DNA from: DAIMFL01 sp964372215 | Lineage (GTDB): Bacteria; Pseudomonadota; Alphaproteobacteria; Dongiales; Dongiaceae | DNA: 55,153 nt | Direction: 5' to 3' | NCBI GenBank assembly: GCA_964372215.1 | Contig: CAYJQC010000027.1 | Coordinates: 1-55,153 of the forward strand | Shown: positions 18,814 through 30,446 of the stretch, one piece after another | How the letters are laid out: the number at the start of each line of letters is the position of its first letter | How positions within the stretch are numbered: the stretch's first letter is position 1 | Notes under the pieces: model-generated | Told to the model about the DNA's origin: nothing | The model's input: the letters and a program-made list of their open reading frames with translations, nothing else | Databases searched by the model: none | Made by a program: the position numbers and the translations under genes

Positions 18814-19233
18814 CTACTTCTCCTCGCCGAGACGCGCGATGAAGCGGGTGCGGATCGGCAGCTTCGCGGACGCCAGCTCGAAGGCCCGCTCGGCCAGGTC
18901 GCGCGGCACGCCGTCAATCTCGAACATGATCCGGCCGGGATGGACGCGCGCCACCCAGAATTCCGGCGCGCCCTTGCCGCTGCCCATGCGCACTTCGGCC
19001 GGCTTGGTGCTCACCGGCACATCCGGGAAGATGCGGATCCAGACGCGGCCCAGGCGCTTCATGTGGCGCGTCACGGCGCGCCGCGCCGCCTCGATCTGGC
19101 GCGCGGTCACGCGGCCCGGCTCCACCGCCTTCAGGCCGTAGGCGCCGAAATTCAGCGCCGTGCCGCCCTTGGCTGTGCCGTGGATGCGGCCCTTGTGGGC
19201 CTTCCGATACTTGGTACGTTTCGGGGAGAGCAT
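18814..19233 (-). CDS. rplP: 50S ribosomal protein L16
   Basis: A 139-residue L16, located near the A-site tRNA in the large subunit. Markers are MLSPKRTKYRKAHKGRIHG, ARRAVTRHMKRLGRVWIRIF and GSGKGAPEFWVARVHPGRI. It begins 32 bases after rpsC. Confidence 0.98.
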   Translation of the reverse strand: MLSPKRTKYRKAHKGRIHGTAKGGTALNFGAYGLKAVEPGRVTARQIEAARRAVTRHMKRLGRVWIRIFPDVPVSTKPAEVRMGSGKGAPEFWVARVHPGRIMFEIDGVPRDLAERAFELASAKLPIRTRFIARLGEEK

Positions 19234-19265
19234 GTTCAGTCTTTCTCAGCCTGATCAACCAGCCG

Positions 19266-19943
19266 TCATCGGCCCGGCTGCTGTTCCTGGGCCCGCTTGT
19301 CCTGGGCCATCGGGTCGTGCGCCAAAATCTCGCCCTTGAACACCCAGACCTTCACGCCGCAGGTGCCATAGGTGGTCTTGGCCGTCGCTTCGCCGTAGTC
19401 GATGTCGGCGCGCAGGGTGTGCAACGGCACGCGGCCCTCGCGATACCACTCGGTGCGGGCGATCTCGGCGCCGCCCAGCCGCCCGGAGCAGGTGATCCGG
19501 ATGCCCTGGGCGCCGAGACGCATCGCCGACTGCACGGCGCGCTTCATGGCGCGGCGGAAGGCGACCCGGCGCTCGAGCTGCTGCCCGATGTTCTCGGCCA
19601 CCAGCTTGGCGTCGATCTCGGGCTTGCGGATCTCGACGATGTTCAGATGCACGTCGCCGCCGGTCATCTTGGCCAGGTCGCCGCGCAGCTTCTCGATGTC
19701 GGCGCCCTTCTTGCCGATCACCACGCCGGGGCGGGCGCTGTGAATGGTCACCCGCGCCTTCTTGGCCGGCCGCTCGATCACCACCCGGCTGACGCCGGCC
19801 TGCGCCAGACGCTTGTGCAGGTACTTCTTGAGCCGCAGATCCTCGTGCAGCATCTTCGCGTAGTCGCGATCGGCGAACCAGCGGGAGTCCCAGGTCCGGT
19901 TGATGCCGACCCTGAGGCCGATCGGATTTACTTTCTGACCCAT
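19266..19943 (-). CDS. rpsC: 30S ribosomal protein S3
   Basis: A 225-residue S3 that forms part of the mRNA entry site. It has MGQKVNPIGLRVGINRTWDS, the KH domain with RPGVVIGKKGADIEKLR and the C-terminal RADIDYGEATAKTTYGTCGVK. The ATG at 19943 matches the family; a longer frame runs upstream through rplV and was rejected. One base separates it from rplV. Confidence 0.98.
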   Translation of the reverse strand: MGQKVNPIGLRVGINRTWDSRWFADRDYAKMLHEDLRLKKYLHKRLAQAGVSRVVIERPAKKARVTIHSARPGVVIGKKGADIEKLRGDLAKMTGGDVHLNIVEIRKPEIDAKLVAENIGQQLERRVAFRRAMKRAVQSAMRLGAQGIRITCSGRLGGAEIARTEWYREGRVPLHTLRADIDYGEATAKTTYGTCGVKVWVFKGEILAHDPMAQDKRAQEQQPGR

Positions 19944-19944
19944 C

Positions 19945-20325
19945 TCAGGCGGTCTCCTCGCGCTCGCGCACGACCACGGTAAGGTTGCTCCACGGCTTCT
20001 CCACCTTGCCCGCGCGACCGCGGGCTCTGGCATGGAAGCGCTTCATGACGAAGGCCCGGCCGACATACGCCTCGGCGACGAACAGGCGGTCGACGTCGAG
20101 TTGATGGTTGTTCTCGGCGTTGGCGATCGCGGACTGCAGCACCTTCTTCACGTCGCGGGCGATGCGCCGCTGGTTGAAGGTGAGCTCGGCCAGCGCCGGC
20201 TGAGCGTCGAGGCCCCGGATCGCCTCGGCGACGAGATTCAGCTTGCGCGGGCTGACGCGCAGCATGCGCGCCACAGCCCGGGCCTCGTTTTCCGCCACGC
20301 GGCGGGGTGCTGACTTCTTGCTCAT
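19945..20325 (-). CDS. rplV: 50S ribosomal protein L22
   Basis: A 126-residue L22, whose long hairpin lines the peptide tunnel. Markers are RMLRVSPRKLNLVAEAIRG, DVKKVLQSAIANAENNH and the basic KRFHARARGRAGKVEKPW. It starts three bases after rpsS. Confidence 0.98.
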   Translation of the reverse strand: MSKKSAPRRVAENEARAVARMLRVSPRKLNLVAEAIRGLDAQPALAELTFNQRRIARDVKKVLQSAIANAENNHQLDVDRLFVAEAYVGRAFVMKRFHARARGRAGKVEKPWSNLTVVVREREETA

Positions 20326-20328
20326 CGC

Positions 20329-20607
20329 CTAGGCCCTCTTCGCCTTCTTGTCGGCGGCGTGACCATGGAAGGTGCGGGTCGGCGAGAACTCGCCGAACTT
20401 GTGCCCGACCATGTTCTCGGTCACCAGGACGGGCATGAACTTGTGCCCGTTATAGACGCCGAAGGTGAGGCCGACGAACTGCGGCAAGATCGTCGAGCGG
20501 CGCGACCAGGTCTTGATGACCTCGTTGCGACCGGATGCACGCGACGCCTCTGCCTTCTTCAGCAGATAGCCATCGACGAACGGGCCTTTCCAAACCGAGC
20601 GAGCCAC
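20329..20607 (-). CDS. rpsS: 30S ribosomal protein S19
   Basis: A 92-residue S19 of the 30S head. It has ARSVWKGPFVDGYLLKKAE, KTWSRRSTILPQFVGLTFGV and GHKFGEFSPTRTFHGHAADKK. The start is GTG at 20607, with GGAGGG about eight bases upstream. Confidence 0.98.
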   Translation of the reverse strand: MARSVWKGPFVDGYLLKKAEASRASGRNEVIKTWSRRSTILPQFVGLTFGVYNGHKFMPVLVTENMVGHKFGEFSPTRTFHGHAADKKAKRA

Positions 20608-20619
20608 TAGGTAGCCCTC

Positions 20620-21453
20620 CTACTTGTTCTTCGCGTGACGGCGCCGCACGATCAGGCGGTCCGTCTTCTTGTTCTGACGAGTCTTCTTGCCCTTGGTCGG
20701 CTTGCCCCAGGGCGAGACCGGATGACGACCGCCCGAGGTGCGGCCTTCGCCGCCGCCATGCGGATGGTCGATCGGGTTCATCGCCACGCCGCGCACCGCA
20801 GGCCTGCGGCCGAGCCAGCGATTGCGGCCGGCCTTGCCGAGATTGATGTTCTGCTGGTCCGGGTTCGAGACGGCACCGACGGTCGCCATGCACTCGCCGC
20901 GCACCATGCGCACTTCGCCGGAGCCGAGCCGCAGCAGCGCATAGCCGGCGTCGCGGCCGACCAGCTGCACGTAGCTGCCGGCGGCGCGCGCCATCTTGCC
21001 GCCGGCGCCCGACTTCAGCTCCACATTGTGGACGATCGTGCCCACCGGGATGCTCTTCAACGGCATCGCGTTGCCCGGCTTGATGTCGGCCTTGCCGCCC
21101 GAAACCACCTTGTCGCCGGCCTTGAGCCGCTGCGGCGCCAGGATGTAGGACAGCTCGCCGTCGTCGTAGCGGATCAGCGCGATGAAGGCGGTGCGGTTCG
21201 GATCGTACTCGAGCCGCTCGACCGTCGCCGCCACGTCGAACTTGCGCCGCTTGAAGTCGACGACCCGATAGCGCCGCTTGTGGCCGCCGCCCATGCGGCG
21301 GGCGGTGATCCGGCCATAGTTGTTGCGTCCACCGCTCTTGGTCAGGCCCTCGGTCAGCGCCTTGACCGGGCCGCCCTTGTGGAGCTCGCTGCGGTCGACG
21401 ATCACCAGCTGGCGCTGGCTCGGGGTGATCGGCTTGAAGGATTTGAGCGCCAT
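20620..21453 (-). CDS. rplB: 50S ribosomal protein L2
   Basis: A 277-residue L2, needed for subunit association and peptidyl transfer. Markers are MALKSFKPITPSQRQLV, RITARRMGGGHKRRYRVVDF and the conserved catalytic-centre loop MNPIDHPHGGGEGRTSGGRH. It lies three bases after rplW. Confidence 0.98.
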   Translation of the reverse strand: MALKSFKPITPSQRQLVIVDRSELHKGGPVKALTEGLTKSGGRNNYGRITARRMGGGHKRRYRVVDFKRRKFDVAATVERLEYDPNRTAFIALIRYDDGELSYILAPQRLKAGDKVVSGGKADIKPGNAMPLKSIPVGTIVHNVELKSGAGGKMARAAGSYVQLVGRDAGYALLRLGSGEVRMVRGECMATVGAVSNPDQQNINLGKAGRNRWLGRRPAVRGVAMNPIDHPHGGGEGRTSGGRHPVSPWGKPTKGKKTRQNKKTDRLIVRRRHAKNK

Positions 21454-21456
21454 GGA

Positions 21457-21789
21457 TCAGACCCCCGTCGTCACGTCGATGGAGTGACCCTCAGCCAGCG
21501 TCACCATCGCTTTCTTGGTCTCGGACTGCCGGCCCACGAAGCCGCGGAACCGCTTGATCTTGCCTTCCCGGCGCAGCGTGTTGACCGCGGTCACCTTGAC
21601 CTTGAACACGCCCTCGATCGCCGCCTTGATCTCCGGCTTGGTGGCGTCGAGCGGGACCCGGAAGGTCACCTGGTTGTGCTGCGAGGCGAGCGTCGACTTC
21701 TCCGTCACGACAGGTGAACGGATCAGGTCGTACATGCGCGACTGGCTCAGCTTGATCGGCTTGTGCCGGATCGGACGAGCGCGGCTCAT
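21457..21789 (-). CDS. rplW: 50S ribosomal protein L23
   Basis: A 110-residue L23, the docking site for trigger factor and SRP at the exit tunnel. Core text is MYDLIRSPVVTEKSTLASQ, KPEIKAAIEGVFKVKVTAVN and KIKRFRGFVGRQSETKKAMV. I use the ATG at 21789, which overlaps the rplD stop by four bases. An internal ATG (residue 19) is possible but leaves a gap. It is shorter in homology at the N-terminus than in neighbouring genes. Confidence 0.95.
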   Translation of the reverse strand: MSRARPIRHKPIKLSQSRMYDLIRSPVVTEKSTLASQHNQVTFRVPLDATKPEIKAAIEGVFKVKVTAVNTLRREGKIKRFRGFVGRQSETKKAMVTLAEGHSIDVTTGV

Positions 21790-22406
21790 TTCAGGCGGGC
21801 CTCCAGGTGCTGCAACGCATCCTTGGTCAGAACCAGGGTGTCGCGACGCAGGATGTCGTAGACGTTGGCGCCCTGCTGCGGCAGCAGGTCGACACCGGGA
21901 ATGTTGGCGGCGGCGCGCCGGAAATTGTCGTCCAGCGCCGGACCGTCGACGATCAGCACCGAACTCCAGCCAAGCTTGGCGAACTTGGTCACCAGATCCT
22001 TGGTGCGCCCCTTGGCCAGCTTTGCGGCGTCCAGCACGATCAGCTTGCCGTCCGCCTGCTTCGCCGACAGCGCCGTCTTCAGCGCCAGCTTGCGGACCTT
22101 CTTCGGCAGGTCGTGGGCGTGGCTGCGCACCACCGGGCCGAAGATGACGGCGCCGCCGCGGAACTGCGGCGAGCGCAGCGAGCCCTGGCGGGCGCGGCCG
22201 GTGCCCTTCTGGTTGTAGGGCTTCTTGGTGGTGCCCTGGATGTCGCTGATCCCCTTGGTCTTGTGGGTGCCCTGCCGGCGCTTGGCGAGCTGCCAGTTGA
22301 CCATGCGCGCCAGGATGTCCGGGCGCACGGGGAGCGCAAAGATCCCGTCGTCGAGATCGATATCGCCAGCCGATTTGGCGTCGAGGGTGGTGACCTGGCA
22401 CTTCAT
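21786..22406 (-). CDS. rplD: 50S ribosomal protein L4
   Basis: A 206-residue L4, which lines the peptide tunnel and, in E. coli, represses the S10 operon. Markers are RRQGTHKTKGISDIQGTTKK and the loop GRARQGSLRSPQFRGGAVIFG. The ATG at 22406 (MKCQVTTLDAKSAGDIDL) is the family start; a 31-residue upstream extension is an out-of-frame shadow of rplC. It starts four bases after rplC. Confidence 0.97.
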   Translation of the reverse strand: MKCQVTTLDAKSAGDIDLDDGIFALPVRPDILARMVNWQLAKRRQGTHKTKGISDIQGTTKKPYNQKGTGRARQGSLRSPQFRGGAVIFGPVVRSHAHDLPKKVRKLALKTALSAKQADGKLIVLDAAKLAKGRTKDLVTKFAKLGWSSVLIVDGPALDDNFRRAAANIPGVDLLPQQGANVYDILRRDTLVLTKDALQHLEARLK

Positions 22407-22410
22407 CGCG

Positions 22411-23127
22411 TCAGTCCTTCTTCTCCTCGACGGCGGCCGCAGCCGCCGGGGCCGCACCGCGCAGCGCCGCCGGGAACGGCAGCCCTTCGGGGGCCGCACG
22501 CTTCACCGCGTCGCGCACCAGCACATAGCCGCCCTCGGCGCCCGGCACGGCGCCGCGCACCATGATCAGGCCGCGCTCGGCATCGGTCGCCACGACCTTG
22601 AGGTTCAGGGTGGTTACCCGCCGATCACCCATGTGACCGGCCATCTTCTTGCCCTTGAACACCTTGCCGGGGTCCTGCCGGTTGCCGGTCGAACCATGGC
22701 TGCGGTGCGAGACCGACACGCCGTGGGTGGCGCGCAGGCCGGCGAAATTGTGCCGCTTCATCGAGCCGGCAAAGCCCTTGCCGATGCTGGTGCCGGTCAC
22801 GTCGATGAACTGCCCGGCGAGGAAATGGTCGGCGCCGAGCTCGGACCCCACCTCGAGCAGGGCCTCGGCCGGCACCCGGAACTCGGCCACCTTGCGCTTC
22901 GGCTCGACCTTGGCCTTGGCGAAGTGACCGCGCATCGGCTTGCTGACGTTCTTCACCTTGGCCTTGCCGACGCCGAGCTGGACGGCCGTATAGCCGTCGC
23001 GCTCGGCGGTCCGCACCGCCACGACCTCGCAATTGTCGACCCTGAGCACGGTCACGGGAACGTGCTCGCCCTCCTCGGTGAAGAGGCGGGTCATGCCCAG
23101 CTTCTGAGCGATCAGACCGGTCCGCAT
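22411..23127 (-). CDS. rplC: 50S ribosomal protein L3
   Basis: A 238-residue L3, which binds 23S rRNA early and reaches the peptidyl-transferase centre. Markers are MRTGLIAQKLGMTRLFTEEG, FKGKKMAGHMGDRRVTTLNL and SHRSHGSTGNRQDPGKVFKG. The ATG at 23127 fits the family and has GAGGAG nine bases upstream, better than the GTG two codons earlier. The C-terminus has a low-complexity Ala/Glu/Lys tail (APAAAAAVEEKKD). Confidence 0.97.
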   Translation of the reverse strand: MRTGLIAQKLGMTRLFTEEGEHVPVTVLRVDNCEVVAVRTAERDGYTAVQLGVGKAKVKNVSKPMRGHFAKAKVEPKRKVAEFRVPAEALLEVGSELGADHFLAGQFIDVTGTSIGKGFAGSMKRHNFAGLRATHGVSVSHRSHGSTGNRQDPGKVFKGKKMAGHMGDRRVTTLNLKVVATDAERGLIMVRGAVPGAEGGYVLVRDAVKRAAPEGLPFPAALRGAAPAAAAAVEEKKD

Positions 23128-23140
23128 CACCACCCGCTCC

Positions 23141-23455
<315 letters not shown>

Positions 23456-23542
23456 TTCACACTCTCATCCGGCCCGGACCGCGCTCTCGTCGAGAGGCGA
23501 CCCCATGCCGCTGTTGGACGCTCTGTCTGCCGTCGCCGCGCG

Positions 23543-24733
<1,191 letters not shown>

Positions 24734-24868
24734 CTTCTTCGGTTCCTGGTTGATCGTCGGCCGGTGACCCCGGTCGCCAAGGGCGTTTCATCCTGTGGGC
24801 CGAGGCCCGGCATTGCGTCGTTCGGGCCGCAGGCCCGCTTGTCTCGTCTACCGCCACCGCGCCGCAGA

Positions 24869-24942
24869 TGGAGCGGGTGATGGGAATCGAACCCACGTAG
24901 CCAGCTTGGAAGGCTGGTGCTCTACCATTGAGCTACACCCGC
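24869..24942 (-). tRNA. tRNA-Gly (anticodon TCC)
   Basis: On the minus strand the sequence folds as a standard cloverleaf. The acceptor stem is GCGGGTG/CACCCGC, the D-arm contains AGCTCAATGGTAGAGC, the anticodon loop is CTTCCAA (anticodon TCC), the T-loop is GGTTCGATTCC, and the CCA end is encoded. It lies between tRNA-Tyr and tuf. Confidence 0.97.
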
Positions 24943-25016
24943 GGCGGTTCCCTCTGCCGTCGCTCGCCCTCCGACCGGCCTCCCCGCCCCTCGTCCGGTT
25001 CGGATGCCGGGGTCGG

Positions 25017-25102
25017 TGGTGGAGGGGGTAGGATTCGAACCTACGTAGGCGTGCGCCAACGGGTTTACAGCCCGTCCCCTTTAGCCACTCGGGCACCCCT
25101 CC
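25017..25102 (-). tRNA. tRNA-Tyr (anticodon GTA)
   Basis: On the minus strand this is an 86-base class II tRNA with a long variable arm. The acceptor stem is GGAGGGG/CCCCTCC with discriminator A and an encoded CCA, the anticodon loop is CTGTAAA (anticodon GTA), and the T-loop is GGTTCGAATCC. It is the first gene of the tRNA-Tyr, tRNA-Gly, tuf series, about 25 bases after the predicted transcription start. Confidence 0.97.
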
Positions 25103-25133
25103 GAAGCCGCAGCCGTCAGCGCAGCGGAGTTGC

Positions 25134-25163
25134 GGAATATGTGGATTTACAGACGCTTGTCAA
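25134..25163 (-). promoter_or_regulatory. Promoter for tRNA-Tyr, tRNA-Gly, tuf
   Basis: The -35 box is a perfect TTGACA (25158-25163). An 18-base spacer separates it from a TATTCC -10 box (25134-25139). It lies in an AT-richer stretch shared with the divergent methyltransferase gene. Confidence 0.65.
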
Positions 25164-25269
25164 CTTCAAAACAAATGAAAGCGGCCCTGCCGTCGCGAGC
25201 TTTGCGCAAACCCGGCCGACGAGGTCGCTTGCAGTTACCGCCGATGTCGACGCAATACTAGGCACTGCC

Positions 25270-26199
25270 ATGAGCAAACGCAATAAGTTACCCCGCAAAG
25301 CTGCCATGCGGCGCAGCAGCGCCGGGAGCATCGGGGCCAGCTCGGCCCGGCACCGGCGCGCCATCAAGGGCGCCATCAAGGGCGACGGGCGCCCGCCGGC
25401 CGACTCCGGCGGCGCGGACGGCGGCGCCCACTGGCTCTATGGCAGCCACGCCGTCAGGGCGGCGCTGGCCAATCCGCGCCGGCGGGTCCAGCGGCTGCTC
25501 CTGGCCACCGGCGACCCGGCCGAGGAGACGGCGTTGCGGGGGCTGTCCGCCGGGCACCCGGGCGGGCCGATCGAGGTCGAATCGGCGGAACGGGACAAGA
25601 TCGCCGCGCTGCTGCCCGAAGGCGCGGTACACCAGGGCGTCGCCGCCCGGGTGCTGCCCCTGCCGCCGGTCCATCTCGAGGAGATCTGTGACCGCGCCGA
25701 AGGGCTCGAGCGGGCGGTCCTGGTGGTGCTCGATCAAGTCACCGACCCGCACAATGTCGGCGCCATCCTGCGCTCGGCGGCGGCCTTCGGCGCCCTCGCC
25801 GTCGTGCTGACGGAGCGCAACGCGCCGCCGGAAACCGGCGCCCTGGCCAAGGCGGCGTCCGGCGCCCTCGAGGCCGTGCCGCTGGTCCGGGTGGGCAATC
25901 TGGTGCAGGCGCTCGAGCTCCTGAAGCAGGCCGGGTTCTGGTGCGCCGGACTCGCCGCCGACGGCCCCCAGCGCCTGGACCAGGCCGGTCTCTCGGGCAA
26001 GGTGGCGCTGGTGCTGGGCTCGGAGGGCGAGGGTTTGCGCCGCCTCACCCGCGAGCGCTGCGACCTGCTGGTCCACCTGCCGACGCGCGGTCCGATCGGC
26101 CACCTCAACGTGTCGAATGCCGCCGCCGTCGCGCTCTACGAGCTGGTGCGCGACGCCACCGATTCCGCTGCCGGCCGCACCGCGCAAGCCGGCGATTGA
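25270..26199 (+). CDS. TrmH/SpoU family RNA 2'-O-methyltransferase, RlmB-like
   Basis: A 309-residue SPOUT methyltransferase, probably the 23S rRNA Gm2251 enzyme RlmB. A basic N-terminal extension (about 1-55) precedes the small substrate-binding domain (HWLYGSHAVRAALANP, 57-130). The catalytic domain has motif 1 TDPHNVGAILRSAAAFG, motif 2 LVLGSEGEGLRRL and motif 3 GPIGHLNVSNAAAVALYE. The ATG at 25270 was chosen because the longer frame would read back through both tRNA genes. It is transcribed away from the tRNA-Tyr/tuf unit, an arrangement seen in other alphaproteobacteria. Confidence 0.9.
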   Translation: MSKRNKLPRKAAMRRSSAGSIGASSARHRRAIKGAIKGDGRPPADSGGADGGAHWLYGSHAVRAALANPRRRVQRLLLATGDPAEETALRGLSAGHPGGPIEVESAERDKIAALLPEGAVHQGVAARVLPLPPVHLEEICDRAEGLERAVLVVLDQVTDPHNVGAILRSAAAFGALAVVLTERNAPPETGALAKAASGALEAVPLVRVGNLVQALELLKQAGFWCAGLAADGPQRLDQAGLSGKVALVLGSEGEGLRRLTRERCDLLVHLPTRGPIGHLNVSNAAAVALYELVRDATDSAAGRTAQAGD

Positions 26200-26336
26200 A
26201 TTCAGGCACGCCGATTTCCCCACTTGGCCGCACGCGCGCCATCGCCATGTAAGAACCGGACCCGATGGCCGCCCTCGGGCCATGAACAGCCCCGGAAATC
26301 GACTTGCGAACCCTGGAGTGATTGCCGTTGTTCTCG

Positions 26337-26801
26337 ATGCCCCGGCCCCGTCCGTTCCGTCGCCTCGTTCGCCTGGCAGGGATGCCGGCGCTGCTCGTCG
26401 CCCTGTTGCCGGCGGGGCTGCTCGGTGCCGGCCCCGCCAGCGCCGGCCCCGCCGACCGTGACAGCGCCCTGCGCTGGTTCGACAGCGTCGACAGCGATCA
26501 TGACGGCGCGTTCGACGCCGCCGAGATCGACCGCGTGCGCGACAAGCGGTTCCGTCGCTACGACGGCAACGGCGACGGCTATGTCACGCTCGACGAGTTC
26601 AACTTCTCGCTCCCCGAGGATCTCGACGACGAGATCGAGCGCCGCCGCCGGCGCTTCCTGGTGATGGACCTCGACGCCGATCAGCGCCTGACCAAGGACG
26701 AATACATGCGCTTCGGCGCGCGGGTCATCGAATCCGCCGACATCAACGGCGACGGCTTCGTCACCCGCGACGAGTTTGCCGACACCGTCGCCCCGCGCTG
26801 A
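26337..26801 (+). CDS. Secreted EF-hand calcium-binding protein
   Basis: A 154-residue protein with a signal peptide (about 1-36, ending ASA) and four EF-hand loops at 52-63, 76-87, 111-122 and 135-146. Loops 1, 2 and 4 follow DxDxDG or DxNxDG with Glu at position 12. Loop 3 has Gln instead of the usual Gly at position 6. It is probably a periplasmic or secreted calcium sensor or buffer; no enzymatic domain is present. In-frame TTG codons at 26322 and 26328 are alternative starts, closer to a GGAG at 26315. Neighbours give no clear functional link. Confidence 0.78.
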   Translation: MPRPRPFRRLVRLAGMPALLVALLPAGLLGAGPASAGPADRDSALRWFDSVDSDHDGAFDAAEIDRVRDKRFRRYDGNGDGYVTLDEFNFSLPEDLDDEIERRRRRFLVMDLDADQRLTKDEYMRFGARVIESADINGDGFVTRDEFADTVAPR

Positions 26802-26820
26802 CCGGAACGCGCCGCTCTCG

Positions 26821-27390
26821 CTAGAAGCTGGGCGGGGTGCAGGTCGACACCACCTCGCATTCCTCGTCGCCGGCATTGCGAAACCGGTGCGGAACGCGGC
26901 TGTCGAAGTAGTAGGCTTCGCCGGGACCCAGGACCCGCCGCTGATCTCCGACCGTCACTTCCAGCCGGCCGCGGATCACGACCGCGCCCTCTTCCGCGTC
27001 ATGGCGCAGCATCACCTCGCCGGTATCGGCGCCCTTGGCGTAGCGCTCGTGCAGGATCTGCAGCGCCCGCCCCTGAAGATTGCGCCCGACCTGGCGGTAG
27101 GAAATGCGGCCGCCGCCGATTTCCACCAGCTCGTCCGCCGCAAAGAACACCTGCGGCCGCGTCGGCAGCTCCATGGCGAAGAACGCCGCCAGCGACAGCG
27201 GCAAGCCGTCGAGCACCTTCTTGAGCGAGCCCACCGACGGGCTGGTGCGGTTCTGCTCGATCAGCGAGATGATGGCGTTGCTGACCCCCGCCCGCTTGGC
27301 CAGTTCGCGCTGCGACAGGCCATGGCGCTCGCGCAGGGCCCGAAGCCGGGCCCCGACATCGAAACCGGTTCCGCCGCCGCTGCCGCCCAT
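26821..27390 (-). CDS. XRE-family transcriptional regulator with cupin domain (PuuR-like)
   Basis: A 189-residue regulator. An N-terminal helix-turn-helix (about 13-68, LRALRERHGLSQRELAKRAG and SNAIISLIEQNRTSPS) is joined to a C-terminal cupin (about 115-185, EGAVVIRGRLEVTVGDQ and YYFDSRVPHRFRNAGDE). This layout and length match E. coli PuuR, repressor of putrescine use. The ATG at 27390 has GAGGGG eight bases upstream; a TTG at 27438 would add 16 residues but overlaps the palindrome. It is divergent from an omega-amino-acid aminotransferase gene, so it probably controls that gene and itself. Confidence 0.85.
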   Translation of the reverse strand: MGGSGGGTGFDVGARLRALRERHGLSQRELAKRAGVSNAIISLIEQNRTSPSVGSLKKVLDGLPLSLAAFFAMELPTRPQVFFAADELVEIGGGRISYRQVGRNLQGRALQILHERYAKGADTGEVMLRHDAEEGAVVIRGRLEVTVGDQRRVLGPGEAYYFDSRVPHRFRNAGDEECEVVSTCTPPSF

Positions 27391-27431
27391 CGCGTCACCC
27401 CTCTCCGATTTCCTCGGCCGCTTCGTTTCGT

Positions 27432-27449
27432 CGCTCAATATAATTAGCG
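27432..27449. promoter_or_regulatory. AT-rich imperfect palindrome, candidate operator
   Basis: An 18-bp imperfect palindrome, CGCTCAATATAATTAGCG, has 7 of 9 half-site positions matched and contains TATAAT. It lies 42 bases upstream of the PuuR-like regulator start, in the divergent intergenic region. The position fits an autoregulatory operator; no experiment supports this. Confidence 0.4.
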
Positions 27450-27609
27450 CCCGGCCCGATGGCCACCCCGGCCGGGGACTTGCCGGTCAACGGCTGGTGC
27501 CAGCTTTTCCCAATTCTTCGGGCCAGAAATCTCGCCGGCCTGTTCATTTTCTTGATCATGAGCTATGGTGCCGTCGGTCCTTTCCCTCACGGCAGCAGCG
27601 AGCCCGAAC

Positions 27610-28953
<1,344 letters not shown>

Positions 28954-29033
28954 CGGCTGGCGGCCGGCGGGCCGGCGCCATCGACCGCTGCGGCACCGGC
29001 CGCGGCACTCATTTGCGATAATCGGGGATCATC

Positions 29034-30152
<1,119 letters not shown>

Positions 30153-30168
30153 GTCGGCGTTCGATCGG

Positions 30169-30212
30169 CGGCCGGAGCGGAGCCGGACGGTTCCGCTCCG
30201 GCCGTTCTGTTT
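30169..30212 (+). terminator. Rho-independent terminator after ald
   Basis: A perfect 13-bp stem (CGGCCGGAGCGGA with TCCGCTCCGGCCG) and a 10-base loop are followed by TTCTGTTT. It starts 17 bases after the ald stop, so transcription of the aminotransferase-ald unit should end here. Confidence 0.85.
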
Positions 30213-30446
30213 GCGGCCCACGGCTTCGGCTGCCGGCGCCTCGGCTTGCCCTGCCTATCGGCCCCATGGTAGCCATTGCTGGGCTTTCCGGCTGCCCCCT
30301 TCGAGCGAGTCTCGGGGCGGGTCGCCTCGTCCGCGGCCTGCCGCGCCCACGGCAAATCGACGCCGCCCGCCGACTGTCCGAGTTGGGTTCTCCCGCCCCG
30401 GTCCGTGTCGCCGGCGATCCTGCCCGGACCCAGACATAGTGGAGTC

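Noticed and set aside
24928..25269. Upstream extension of the RlmB-like methyltransferase
   Set aside because: It would read through both tRNA genes on the opposite strand; the family-like start is at 25270.
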